From the NCBI RefSeq assembly GCF_905475395.1, contig NC_058342.1, positions 36,104,140 through 36,168,139 on the forward strand: a DNA stretch of 64,000 nucleotides, given 5' to 3'. Each line of letters starts with the position of its first letter. Positions within the stretch are counted from its first letter, which is position 1. Below, one piece after another: positions 35,067 through 47,565 of this stretch. Both the position numbers and the translations under genes were made by a program. The stretch is from Chrysoperla carnea (Eukaryota; Arthropoda; Insecta; Neuroptera; Chrysopidae). The notes beneath the pieces were generated by a model. The model was given only the letters and a program-made list of their open reading frames with translations. It did no database searches and was not told where the DNA came from.

Positions 35067-35491
35067 ATGTTTGCGTATTTGTATTTAGTATTTAGTAAGT
35101 TTATTAAAATGGAATAAAAGTGTAGTGATAAAAAGAATCTTGTAAATAATAAATTAATTACTCAATAAAGTTGATGTTGATAATAAATTGAAGAAGATGA
35201 GCTTTTTAGTGAGTAAAATGAGTCATATAACACAATAACAGTAACGTAACAGTCCTACAACACACTATCATAACGTTACTCTTACCGTTATCGTTATCGT
35301 TACGTTATAGTTAACGTTACCGACCCAATAATAATTGAGCGTAGCGTATTGTATTATTATGTCGAGCTTAACATAAGTATTTAGAAGCATATACCAACAT
35401 ATATTTCTATTTACAATGTATTCCAAAAGTTTTCATTTGTGTAATCAAAATTTTAATAAAAAATACTTTTTAAGGGACAAGGAACAATACT

Positions 35492-35928
35492 TCTGTGCAT
35501 TGGTAATTCTGAAAATTTAAAGTATTAATTTAAGAAGTCAAATACTTGATTTATTGTTTAAAGAATTAAATATTAAAGCTACTTTAACTCTATACTTTAG
35601 GAATTAATTGTAATATTAGTTTAAAAAAGACATACTTCTGATTTAGTAGTCAACCCAATATGTGCTTACTTTAAATTATCTCTATTATGTTTTAACTTTT
35701 GATAACTCAACTCATTTTTCTCAAAAAATATAAATTTACAGATTGTAAATTATTTTCAAAATATTCTCAAAATTCATGGCAAGCTGAATCGATTAAATAA
35801 GTTTTAGTTTCCTAGGTAACACATCGTCGGATTTTGGGGTCGTTTTAAATTGACACTTTTCTTGGTTTTACCTCTTAACCAGCAAACAAAATATAACGTG
35901 CGATAAGGAAGATAGTTACAAAAAAATG
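35492..35928 (+). repeat. dispersed repeat family B, copy 2
   Basis: Direct-orientation partner of 22,079-22,515, 13.4 kb away. It is preceded immediately by a single MITE arm (35,447-35,484), implying that the MITE family and family B are parts of one larger element. Confidence 0.8.
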
Positions 35929-36156
35929 CATCTCTGGAAAATTGTTGAAGCGTACCGTTTACTTTTGAAACAAGCGATAAATAGATGTAGATATAGTGAT
36001 AGTATAGTTGTATATAGGTATACAAAACAGTGTCATCTAATCCCCAATTAAATAGCGACAGATGGCTCCAAATGACAGAGCAGTCAGCAGAGAGTAGCGT
36101 AGCGCGTACATATTAGTTCGTGTATTAAGCATTTATTTTCAATATAAATTATTAAT

Positions 36157-36180
36157 ACATATATATATATATATATATAA
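36157..36180 (+). repeat. (AT)n microsatellite
   Basis: A pure dinucleotide run of about 22 bases. Confidence 0.85.
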
Positions 36181-36351
36181 CAATATTATATCATGATCAT
36201 AGAAGCATCATCAGCTCACACAGCACACAGCTAACAGAACAGCTCAACAAAATAATATACATAAACCACCCCATTCCATTTTGTATTCTTATAAGTCCTA
36301 AATACGGTGCAGTGGTAAAAGTGTAACCCTTATAAATAAATACAATTTTCA

Positions 36352-36862
36352 TTATACCATGTATATATGAAATATACATAGTATATTAAGTTTAGTTCCA
36401 AGTTTGTAACGCTTAAAAATGATGAAGCTAGGAAAAAAAATTTGTGATAGGTGTTCATAAAATCACCTAATTAGTCCATTTTCGGTAACATGTCAAAACG
36501 AATAAAGATATCAAGCAGAGGTCGAGTTCGTAAATGAGCATCATAGGTCAATTGGGTCTTGGGCCCGTAGGACTCATCTTGTAAACCGTTAGAGATAGAA
36601 CAAAAGTTTAAATGTAAAAAGTGGTCCTTATCAAAAAGTAAACAACTTTTGTTTGAAACATTTTAGCTTAAACATCACTGTTTACCCGTGAGGGCGCCAA
36701 TTAGGCGAAAATTTTATAATATGTACTATACTTGAATATCAGTTACGTATGTGTCACATGTATGTATGTGTTATGTGATAAAGAAATCAACATTGACTGA
36801 TGATGCATGGTATTTCAACAATTAATTCAGTCAATTGTTTGTTTTCACTTGTTTTCGTTTCG
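36352..36862 (+). repeat. dispersed repeat family A, near-complete copy
   Basis: Begins ATACCATGTATATATGAAAT and ends TTTGTTTTCACTTGTTTTCG. The ends are not inverted repeats of each other, and no obvious target duplication flanks it. Confidence 0.8.
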
Positions 36863-37321
36863 AATGGAGATACATCTATAAACGAAGGGCATTTGAGTTA
36901 GACTCGTTTGTGTCTGGGTGTCGCTTCATGTTTATATCATTTAAATTATTATTGGACATTATTGCATACATTTAAACTAATCTTGTAATATTATTAAGTA
37001 ATACATTCGGAAAAAATTGTTTTGGGACTTGGGGAATTCTAACTATTCGGTTACGGCTCTACAACACTCTATATGTTATATACTTTAGAGACTTTATGGT
37101 CTGTTTTATTTAATTTAAATCCTTTCGTTAAAAAAAAAACGCCAATATTTTTAGAAGAATTATAAGGATTGCGAAAAAATGAGGGGGTAATTTTCCTAGA
37201 ATATTTTACTTCGAGATTTATAAAAAACAAAAGAAATACTGTTTTTTTAATAATAAATATTTTCAGCATATACAAATTATTTAAACATTCAATTCAATTA
37301 GTTGTTAATTTCATATAAAAT

Positions 37322-37880
37322 ATAGGAACAAGTGAAAACGAACAATTTACTGAGTTAATTGTTGAAATACCATGTATAGACACTATTGATTACGCTTCCA
37401 TTTTTTTTTAATGTCATGGAAGTATAGAATGATAGCCACTCTTTCACACAAAGTTATAAAAGATATATTTTTCTTCTCACTTCCTCAGTGGATATAAAGA
37501 AACACATACATAATAAATGTAACGTATAAATTTAAAATATATACAATACCTGTTTTTTACAACATTTTTTACATTTAAAGTTTGGTTTTATCTCTAACGA
37601 TTTACAAGACGGGTCCTAGGGACCTAAGACCTAATTGAGCTATGTTGCTCATTTACGAACTCGACCCCCTGCTTGATATCTTTATTCGTTTGAGTTATCG
37701 TATCGACATACAGACAGACAGACGGATAGGTAACCGAAAATGGACTAATTAGGTGATTTTATGAACTTTTTTTAACAAAATTTGTTTGTTCGTAGAATTA
37801 TCAATATTTATAAGCTGTAGTTACAAAGTTGGGACCAAACTTAGTATACCTTGATATATTTCATAAATTTATACATGGTA
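37322..37880 (-). repeat. dispersed repeat family A, inverted copy
   Basis: Reverse orientation to its neighbour at 36.35-36.86 kb, so the two form a large imperfect inverted pair about 460 bases apart. Confidence 0.8.
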
Positions 37881-37889
37881 TAAAAATCC

Positions 37890-38230
37890 CATGTCACGTT
37901 GTTCGTTGACACTCACCTCTGAAACCAATTAATCGAGTCTAATAAAATTTGGTAAATGTGTCTTTTTTGCCATGGGTTTTATTTTATCCAGAAGAAGTTG
38001 AATGCACTTCTAAGTTCTATAAATTTTCAATAGATGGCATTGAGTGATATTCAATTTCCCTCAATTTTTGTGTGTGGGTAAGTATTCAATAGATGGCGCT
38101 GTCTTTTCTGTGCCTGTTTCCTGGGTCTGTTCCTGGATCTGTACAATATAATTAGCTTTTTAAATTATTTGAGCAAAAATATTTTATTTTCATTGATTGA
38201 ATTATAATTAAGGTACAGCAACGCATGTTC
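37890..38230 (+). repeat. probable 3' part of the Helitron-like repeat
   Basis: Ends GTTCGGGTCAGCTAGTATTT. The CTAGTATTTTATA context is the same as at the minus-strand 3' end near 26,981-26,993. Within it, AATAGATGGC(A/G) occurs twice, 65 bases apart. Confidence 0.4.
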
Positions 38231-38719
38231 GGGTCAGCTAGTATTTTATATAAATAAGTGTAGGACGTTTTCCCTCACATGTGTTAATAGAAAAACCATA
38301 TTGAAAGCACATATAGGAAACCACCTCGTGAATAAAATATAAAAAAAAAAGAACATTCAAAGTTAAGTAAATCAATAATAATTGGTTTTCTCTCAAGTAA
38401 ATGTGGTGAGGACTGTGGACTAAGGACTAAAGGACTAAGGAGAGAAAGGACTCATTCACCAACAAAGGGTGCATTATACTTGTATTTGTATGTAGGGGTG
38501 AAGGGATGAAGGGGTACTTTGTAGTCATAATATACGGTCACATGTGTTAAATCAAACAACGGCATACATTATTGAAATTATTACTACATATATGGAAACG
38601 AATAACCCGTTGAAAAATTATCAATTTTATTTATATTTCGATTTGTGTTTTGTCGAAAATTTTTCGTTCTACTTTTAAAATTACTTACTACTTTTATTAA
38701 AATTACTTACTACGATTTT

Positions 38720-39690
38720 TAGCTTACTACTTTTTATAATGATTTCGGGAATATCTTTTGAGTCGAAAATTGCTCCTATAAATCATTTCTTTAATCAGAT
38801 TTTTAGCGGTTTCTCAAAAACTATTTATCTAATCGTTGAATGAAACCGATATTTGTATTTTTTGGGTCAAAATTATTCATTGTACTGAGTTTTATCGAGA
38901 TCAGAGGTACAAATTTTTTCTCGATTTTCCCAAATTTTGCAAAGGAGTCCCGTGGAAAAAATCGAAAAATTCACAGAAAGTTTATTGTTTCAGAATTTGA
39001 TTAAACTCAGTTTATAAGGTAATTTTGACCTAAAAAATTCAAAAATCGGGTTCATTTGGCGATTGAGCCAGTAGTTTCGGAGAAAAACAATATCTTGGAT
39101 ATATTTTTGACGTTATCTCGAAAACTTTAGGTCCAAATGTTTAATGAACCGGATTTTTGAAATTTTTGGGTCAAAATCATCTTATAAACTGAGTTTTATC
39201 CAAATCGGAAACGAAAAATTTTTTTCGATTTTATCGATTTTTTCTAAGGGGTACCCCTTAAAAAAATTACAAAAAATCGAAAAAAATTTTTCGTTTCCGA
39301 TTTGGATAAAACTCAGTTTATAAGGTAATTTTGACCTAAAAATTTCAAAAATCGAGTTCATTTGGCGATTGAGCCAGTAGTTTCGGAGAAAAACGCAATA
39401 TTGGATAGATTTTTGACGTTATCCCGAAAACTTTGGGTCCAAATGTTTAATGGACCGGATTTTTGAAATTTTTGGGTCAAAATCATCTTATAAACTGAGT
39501 TTTATCCAAATCGGAAACGAAAATTTTTTTTCGATTTTATCGATTTTTCCCAAGGGGTACCCCTTAAAAAAATTACAAAAAATCGAAAAAAATTTTTCGT
39601 TTCCGATTTGGATAAAACTCAGTTTATAACGTTATTTTGACCTAAAAAATTCAAAAATCGGGTTCATTTAACATTCAAAGGTCAGTTTTC
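38720..39690. repeat. tandem array of 306-bp palindromic units
   Basis: Two near-identical units and one decayed unit. Each is a large imperfect palindrome: AAACTGAGTTTTATCCAAAT / ATTTGGATAAAACTCAGTTT arms around a centre that contains the perfect palindrome AAGGGGTACCCCTT (39246-39259 and 39552-39565, exactly 306 apart). The oldest unit is centred near 38,940. Related single fragments lie at 34,440-34,640 and around the S2 SINE at 44.1-44.5 kb. Confidence 0.85.
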
Positions 39691-40576
39691 CATTGAAAAT
39701 TTGTAACGAATAATTCCAAAATCACCTTACGTGGAAACAAAAGCGAGCATAGAAAAGAAAAATAAAAAAGGGCTCAAAACCCAAAAATAATATAAAAAAA
39801 TTGAAGAAAATTAATTAATTGGGTTTGAAGACAAAATTTTGAGTATAAAAATCCTCTCATTATATTTTGTCCGGAAATTTGGTATAAATACTTCACTGTG
39901 GAACACTCCCTAGAAGAGTACTTTTTTTTGACAAGAAGCACATGATCATTACACATCGTATGGTGAAGAAAATAATGTGTACATGAATATCCATCCCTAA
40001 AACCAATTGGATGATGTTTGGGTTCGATTTCGTAATAATTCGTTCATTGTAGTGCATTTGTTCAGTATTCTCTATTCTGATACTCAGTAGTCACTTGCTG
40101 TGTGTACTAATACTATCACTAACAAAAATAATAGTTGAACGGTTTGGTAATGTGTCAGCTCTCAGCTCTCAACTCTCAGTCAAAGTTAATCCAATTTACT
40201 GTACAGTTAAATCTAATTATAAATGTAAACATGTTTGATTCAATCAAAATGTGTTTGTGTGTTCAGTTCAGAGTCAAAGTCAGTTGGATTGCATTTCACT
40301 CATAATTATAATTGATTGCGTACAAATTAATCATATCATTATAGTAACAGCATTTTTATAAATATTTTATGAGTTGAACAATCAGAGGGGCGATCACGAC
40401 TAGAGGGGTGAACCTCACTGTTACCATCAAAGTCAATCTGAATCAAAAACTATTAATTATATTATTTTTTATGCTAACAATAACACTTGCTACCGATTCA
40501 AATAACGTAAGGGTATCTTTAAAACAAGTGCAATTTTATTTATTGCAACTGCAATATCTGGATTAGAACTTGTAGT

Positions 40577-41195
40577 TGCGCCTTTATAAGGTTGAGACAC
40601 CATTCCTCCATCTTCCCGGACACTCTGGTTGGAACGGTAATGAGAGAGCAGATAAGCTGGCCAAACTGGGAACCACCATGGCTCCCACTCAAGAAAAGCT
40701 TGCGAGGATGCCATACCAAGGAGGTCTTAACAGATTAGGAGATAATCTGAAAAACCAACAATTAAAGGCATGAACCAGCTACGAGGGAGGGCGAACTCGC
40801 TCGGTAACAGAGCCGAGGAGATCTTGAAACTAAACAGAGCTGATATTAGAGCCATCGTAGAGTTACTCACAGGGCATGATAACCTGAACAAGTTCCAACA
40901 TCAGATTGGAAAAAGACAATCTCCCGCGTGTAACAGATGCGGAGAAAGTTCAGAAGAAACATCGATCCACTTTCTCTGTTACTGCCCGGCGCTCATACAG
41001 TAGCGAAGGAAATGGTTTGGTCCGTCCATAGTCGAACCAGAAGAAATTAGGAAACTCAGCGATAGGCAAATCCTGGGTTTCAGTACATAAGTTGGTTATA
41101 ATAGCCACTGAAAAGTGTAGCGGGGATAGAGTACAAGGGTCTCTTTGGCTAAGTGTTCTGAACCATTGCTTCGAGGCCCGATGCTCGAGCATATC
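40577..41195 (+). pseudogene. LINE fragment copy B: RNase H end and Cys/His tail, broken
   Basis: Same family as the fragment at 16.9-17.4 kb, reaching further 5' into the RNase H domain (PGHSGWNGNERADKLAKLG). Relative to that copy it has a 28-base deletion near 40,792 (frameshift), a Trp-to-stop change (TGG to TGA) just before it, and a Gln-to-stop change near 41,000. A 9-base match, AATAACGTA, at 40501-40509 and 41244-41252 may be the target duplication but is unproven. It is non-functional. Confidence 0.8.
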
Positions 41196-43359
41196 TTCAC
41201 TCAAAGAAATCTGTAAACATGATTCTGACATTTCTACCTTGTTAATAACGTACAATCGCGGTGGATATGTGGACCATCCCTATTCCCTATCCTCTAAAAG
41301 TCTATATAGGATAGTGGGAGACAATACATTATTCCCATTCCCATCAATTTTTCCAATAAGCAATTTATAAAACAAGATACATACAAAAATTTTGTTTAAA
41401 ATATGACAAATGTGAAAAAAAATTGATAACAAAATTTCCATAGATATATTCAATATAATATTTATACATAGAGACACCTATATTAAAATTGAATATACAA
41501 TACAAAAAGGGAAGGGGATGAGTAAAGAGGGAATAAAAAATTTGATACCTAATTTTTAAATATTAAATTAGTTTATCATACAATTCATACGGGAGTGAAT
41601 TAATCGAATACATATTTATCCTGTGAAACTGCTCACTGAGTGCACATGGTATTGGGTGATCCAGTTTTAACTTACCTACCTACTCAGAAAATCAAATATA
41701 ATATCAAATTTTAAAAACATAAGGAAACCTTCGACATCAAATCAGGTCTAATCGATTCGATTTTGCATCGTACTACCGTAACTTCTAATCGATTTTTTTT
41801 GAAAATTTTTTATTTTACACAGTTGATTTCATGAAGAATATTTTTAACACCATGAAGTTAGTCGATAAATGAAATCAGATTAATATTCATCTATGAACAT
41901 AATAGAAATAGATACTTAACTGGAGTATATCTAATTTGTTTTCATTAATTATAAATTATTATATTTGTTATTACCGAAGAAGTTTAGCTTCTTAGGAGCG
42001 CTTTGTTTTTGAAAGGTAATTTCAAAAAAGGTGTTCCTAGCTATGTTTTAAGAAAATCAGCTTCTGCGTCAGAAGATTATCGCCGCTTTCTTAGCTGTTA
42101 ACGAAACCCTAAACTCGCATTTGAAACATAACAAAATTAAATTTAAAATCGATTCATCCATTTAGGAGCTACGATGCCACTGACAGACACAACAACTTAT
42201 AACACCCCTTTTTTTACTCGGGGGTTAAAAAGGATCTTTCACCGAGACAAATTTATTTCCTGTCTCTTTAAAATTTTCTGTGTATCTTTGTTATATAATT
42301 TTTTTCGAAACAGTTGCGATTTTTCCCGTTTAGGAGTTACGATTATGAAGGGTCCTAGGAGCAGATCAGAGTAGATGTCTTCTTCGACGTGGACTGAATT
42401 TTAGACCGTGGACTTATTGCAATTTTAGTAGAGATCTGTCTCTCATCGCAAATAAGAAGAATTTTTTCCCCTCCAAAAAAACCTTCACTTTTCGTCTCCG
42501 TCGAGCAAAAAAATAGTATACACACCACGGGAGAAAGCAAACAATGTCTCAGATCTCATATTTATCATCCTCGGCTGACAATGAGCATGAAATCTGAGCT
42601 ATTTTTTACTTTTACTCCCTATAGGTGAGTAATATACTTTTCTCCTCTCTGGACAGAAAGTATCCACTTTCGTACCGCTGTGTAAAGCTTGGAGCTTTCC
42701 GTTTCCATCGAAAATAGTATATTTTGCTCCCTTGATGTGTAATATATTATTGTCGAATCCCTACCAGTCGGATTCAAATATTGGCGCGTTTAAACAAACA
42801 TCAAGCAAGTAAACAAACAAACAAACAAAAAAACCGTTCAGTTTTATTATAGTAATATAGATTTTTATTATTAAATATCTGAATTTGGATGAGTTAGTTT
42901 GTAATACCTCGTACACCACAACCTCCTCCAACATGGCATGCATCACGATGGTATGCAGTATAGTATTCTGCAAAAAAAATAATGAAAAATAATTAAAAAA
43001 TGGTGATAAATTTGAATGTTGGTAGCTGTAGAGGCTGTAACTGTAGTTCTGTTATATTTGTGATTATAATTCGTGTGGATTAAAATTGATGGACATGTCA
43101 CCAATAAATTTATAGATAACAAACCAAATTTGATATTGTTATGTTATTGTTATGTTGGTACTGCAGTACCAAATCAAATAAATAACAAATAATAATAACA
43201 AATCTATTTGTTTATTTATTTTCAACGAAGATAAACAATTTTATAAAAATTATGTTTTTGTTAAATGTCAACTTCTATTATACTAGTTACTAGTTTAGTA
43301 GTTTAGTTCTATACAAATGACAGTAGTTTAGTTAGTGAATTTAAGCAAGCACGGATCCG

Positions 43360-43425
43360 TGCCCTCAAAAAAAGAGATAGGCATAGCACAGCACCCGAAA
43401 ATCGTCCAAATTCGAATCAGAGTAT
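43360..43425 (+). repeat. short dispersed repeat shared with 32.74-32.80 kb
   Basis: GCACCCGAAAATCG followed by TCCAA and GCGAATC/TCGAATC occurs in both places. Identity unknown. Confidence 0.5.
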
Positions 43426-44102
43426 GAACTCGCTCATGATCCATATAGTGCATTCCTACAAACGAGATGTTTACAAAATTTATGACGCCCTGGCCAAGAT
43501 AGTTTATTCGCTCACAAAAATTACAAAAGTAAATGTGCGATTGTTTACACATCATAGTGTCTCATTAAGACTCTAAACTACTGAACCAATTTTGATAAAA
43601 TTTTTGCAACTTCAAATTAAATTTAACGCCAGTATACATTCTACAATAAATCATTTTATTTAGGTTCTTTACTTAAATAACAAATTCAAGCTTTCGTTTT
43701 ATGTCGCGAAAATGTTGATAATATCATCGAAAGCAAGCCCGAATAATATTTTCTGTTCCATTGAGGCACGCAACCAAGATTTTACCCCGTGAAGTGTAGA
43801 AAACAATCTACAGTCTCTGTGCAGGTGCTACGTTGGCCGGAAGAGTTTCGCTACAAATCTTGGACGCATGCTTTAATGAGATGAGCTACCGACCTCTGGC
43901 TTTACAGAAATTATTTTCACATTCTGTTTTCCAGATTTGACCTTCCAGAGTCGGTATTCATTTATAACAGTTGATTCGCTATGACTAATGAATCGCCGAC
44001 ACATCTGAAACACTTTTTTCACTGCCTGGATCGATATTCAAATACTGGACACCAACATTTGATTCATTGATTTAAATTTAGCTTAGAACTGAGTTTTATC
44101 AA

Positions 44103-44379
44103 GGTTAGGTTAAGTTATATTGGCTGTCCACTAAGGACACACTTAGGCTATAGAGCCCATGTGTTTTACCACCTTTTCCGCTGATAATTTCATTTATCAG
44201 CTCCTCAATTTCAAAGGCTGAGTGCACCTCCTCTATGCATATACCATGCACTACACCAGTCCATTAAAGCTATTAATTAAATTAATATTTGTTGCGACGG
44301 CGGGAATCGAACCAGCTACCCTGGGCATACCGCGGACGAAATTGGTAACGCCTTAACCAACTGAGCTACCAAGGCGACA
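44103..44379 (-). mobile_element. tRNA-derived SINE (family S2) with 11-bp TSD
   Basis: The minus-strand head carries A-box TGGTAGCTCAGTTGGTTAAG and B-box GGTTCGATTCCCG, clearly different from S1. The body is ~190 bp and the tail is CTTAACCTAACC, telomere-like. AGTTTTATCAA is duplicated exactly at 44092-44102 and 44380-44390. The target resembles the 306-bp palindromic repeat family (ACTGAGTTTTATC). Confidence 0.88.
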
Positions 44380-44944
44380 AGTTTTATCAAAATAGGAAAA
44401 AAAAATTTATTAGATAAGTAGTTTCTAAGATAATTTTAACCCGAAAAATCTATTTAATTTCACGATTGGATCCTTAGTTTCCTTTTAAATCTTCCGGGGT
44501 CTATTCATAAAAAATATAAATAATAATTAATAAAAAAAAAAAACAAATCAGTGTATGAGAAAGAAAAAGAAAAGTTTGTTGGTGGAAAATGAACATTGGT
44601 ACATAAATATATATGAGAAAGAAAATAATGATATTTTGTGAAAATCACAGGTCACGCGCTATGAAAATGAAACAAATAAAGTAATACGAACGAATACCTA
44701 CATGCAACAAAATTATATTTACTAAAATGTGGTTTTACACAACAACTCAGGACTGAGGCAGGCTCAAGGTTTGAGTATGAGAGGTATAAATGTTATGCTA
44801 TATAACAATCCCATCCTTTTTCTCTACCATATTTTCTCACTCTTTTCCGCTGAGGTTTTTGCTATATCCTTATTAGCTCCCTATTTTCCCTATGTACAAG
44901 AAAATGATACACAATCATATATAAATGTATATGTACATATATAA

Positions 44945-45005
44945 CATTGGATGTACGAATACAACCAGGAAGGGGGGAGGGGGGGGTGGTGGCAGGGGAA
45001 GTTAT
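44945..45005 (+). repeat. G-rich tract
   Basis: Runs of up to eight G (GGGGGGAGGGGGGGGTGGTG); G-quadruplex-capable simple sequence. Confidence 0.65.
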
Positions 45006-45235
45006 AAAAGGGGGATGAAATGTGAAAATGGTTGCAAAACATCATTTCACTTAACTATTAAATACATTTTTTTGAGGAAAATCTAGATTTCTCTTTTAGT
45101 ATGTTGTTTATAAAGTCATTCTTTTGTTTTTTTTGCAAAACAGTAATCAAAGAAAATGTTGGAAAAATCCACCAAATAAATTTTGTTTCGTGTTCGAATG
45201 TTATTTAGTGAAATATTTAATAAAAATTACAAAAG

Positions 45236-45306
45236 TGTTGGGTTCATAAAATCACCTAATTAATTCATCTTCGGTTGTCCGTCAGCCTAACAACACCATA
45301 AGTTAG
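45236..45306 (+). repeat. dispersed repeat family A, short fragment
   Basis: Carries TTCATAAAATCACCTAATTA and GTTGTCCGTCAG from the family's central part, followed directly by a short GGTTA/GGTTAG tract. Confidence 0.6.
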
Positions 45307-45331
45307 GCTAGGTTAGGTTAGGTTAGGTTCA
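45303..45331 (+). repeat. short (GGTTA/GGTTAG) tract
   Basis: Four to five telomere-like units directly following a family A fragment. Confidence 0.7.
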
Positions 45332-45725
45332 AATTTGTTATTTTTTATGATTTCAATAAAACTTTAGAAATACGTTTTTTGATTAACAATGTTTACAAGA
45401 ATCACAAAAAATTCCTAGGTCATCGGGCTGTTTATTATGATTTTAATCGTTCAAAGTTGGCTGACAAAAATAATGAATCATATAGGTTATCCATTTTAAT
45501 TGGATATTTCTATACCAAAAAATCTAGAGAGTGTGATAAAAAAAAAGTCTAAATGGACAAACAGTCTAATACACATAAAAGTAAGAATTTGATTGAATTG
45601 TGTGACCTGATTTAAAAGCGTCACATAATTTGATGAATCATGATATGTGTACCAAATTTAAAAGTGGTATCTGATTGATATATTTTCTTTCTAAGTGTTC
45701 TAGAATCATTCTAGATTCTAGAATG

Positions 45726-46073
45726 CTATGAATGTTCAAGTGTGGTAGAATTTGGAATAAAAAGGATGAGAACCAGAATGAAGTAACGAATGATTATGAT
45801 GGCAGGGTTGCACGAGAAGAAAGAGGATGTAGATGCAAGAATTGGAGATGTAAGCAAACGAATATATATATATATAGAAAGAAACAGGAGACAGAGGGAA
45901 GAGGGAGGAGTGAAGTGGGTGTTGCGAGAGTAGAAGATAGGGAATATAGCAGTAGCAGCTAGCAGGGAATGTAGGATAGAACATGTAGTTTGTAGTTTCG
46001 ATGTATTCGATGTAGTCGACATAGTGAGATGTTGAACACGGCCACGACACGACTCAAACAATAGAAAGAACAT
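45726..46073. other. A/G-rich strand-asymmetric stretch, open on both strands
   Basis: Purine-biased on the plus strand (GAAAGAAACAGGAGACAGAG...). Minus-strand frames of 104 and 115 codons and a plus-strand frame of 76 codons overlap here. They are Ser/Leu/Ile-rich low-complexity peptides, so the openness comes from composition and I do not call a gene. Confidence 0.4.
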
Positions 46074-46176
46074 GAAAACGAACGTTGTTGCCTTCTGCTC
46101 GTGCTTGTGTTTGTGTTTGGGGGTAGAAAACTGTAGTTGTACTTTGTACTTTGTAGTCGATTCTCATAGAACGATA

Positions 46177-47037
46177 CAGGTCCGTGAGCAGGACTTTTAA
46201 AGGAGGGGGATCAAATTTTTGTTAATCATTTTAGTTAGTTTATAAAGTCAATAAAAACAAGAAACTTTTTTTGCGAGTAAGAGAATATTTTAGCAAATTT
46301 CCGAAGGAAATGGAGCCGAGCTCTAAACGCCTTAGATATATAAATATCCAGCCACGGGCGCTTAAAGCTCAGCATAGAAGATTTCATTTCGTTTTATTTA
46401 ACACAAAGATATCTTAAATCGACAATATCTGAAAATCGGCTGAATGGTTTAGTCTCGCTTAATATACAAGGCGGTGTAAAGGTCGATCACAGAGTTTTGG
46501 AAAATATTTTTTGACATAGCAAAATTCGTAGCGCAGGAGCTGCGCTAGCTAAATTCCCTCAGAGATTGAAAAAATAACACATTTTTCTTAAAATCAAATA
46601 TTGTATTTTGAGTTTTTCAAAATATTTGATTCCGAAAACTAAGCGTCCCAAAAAAAAATCACAAGAGTACTTTTTTGGCTAAAACTGACCAAAAAATACG
46701 AAAATATTTTGCAAAAATTCAAAATTTTGTTCTTTACGCTTCCCCCCCCCCCCCACTCAAATACAATATTTTTGAGTATTTCATGTTCCATCATGGAGGC
46801 TCGTGTTTTTTGTCACGTGATATTAACGTCACGTAGCAACAGCTAGTTCGATAGGTTCGCTAAAATCCAGGTTTTCTGTTGGGAGTACTCGACTCAAACA
46901 CAACAAGTCAAATATGCATGGATATTTGATTAGTCAAAGGAAATGCGTTTCAAAAATGATCGCATTTGCATATGTGGAGAGATTTTCAATGGGAGAGGTA
47001 TTGACCCCACCTAATATTTCCCGTGGTAACGGGCCTG
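46177..47037. mobile_element. non-autonomous hAT-type element, copy 1 (861 bp)
   Basis: Termini CAGGTCCGTGAG and GTAACGGGCCTG are related inverted repeats. Flanking octamers GAACGATA and GAACAACA match at 6 of 8, a decayed hAT-type duplication. The right ~170 bases and left ~130 bases align with the element at 62.4-63.2 kb (e.g. GAGTAAGAGAA and AGTACTCGACT). No transposase frame is recognisable. Confidence 0.65.
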
Positions 47038-47469
47038 GAACAACATGAACATCGAACACACCGAAACAAACAAGCTAATGCTATCAACATGAACATGAAG
47101 ATGCTTGTGAATGAGTGCGATAGATATAGAGTTCTTGGTGTTGTACGTACATCCTGACACCCTTACACTCTTACATTCTTACACCCTTGTATCCCGTGCC
47201 GCGCCGCGCCGCAACAACACTGTTTACGAGCATCTGTAACGATTCGTTTTAACGCCTCAATGTTATTTATATGTGTAGTCAGTATCAGTAACAGTATCAG
47301 AATCAGTATCTACTTGTACTGAGAATGTAGAATGTAGTCAGTTCTGTTTTCTATCTTAATTCCAGATTTTCACAACAAAATTATTATACCGAATATTTTG
47401 TTCATTTTCTAACAATTTTCTTTTCTGTTATATACATGTATAGATATGTATTACACAAAATTATTTTCA

Positions 47470-47561
47470 TATATGTGCAAAACTCAAATCTGTATACATT
47501 TATATATATTATGCAATTTTCATGAAAATTTATTTTTCCAAATGTATTGTGGTATTCTACG
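47470..47561 (+). repeat. flank co-duplicated with the TTAA MITE
   Basis: ATACATTTATATATATTATG and TTTCCAAATGTATTGTGGTA recur inverted at 56,732-56,825, immediately outside the other MITE copy. Confidence 0.75.
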
Positions 47562-47565
47562 TTAA

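Noticed and set aside
38720..39690. CRISPR-like repeat array
   Set aside because: Units are 306-bp palindromes in a eukaryotic intron with no spacer structure.
44285..44379. Functional tRNA gene
   Set aside because: The A and B boxes are present, but the acceptor stem does not close and the sequence is the head of a TSD-flanked SINE.
45726..46073. 115-codon minus-strand gene
   Set aside because: Overlapping open frames on both strands, low-complexity peptide and no start or splice evidence.
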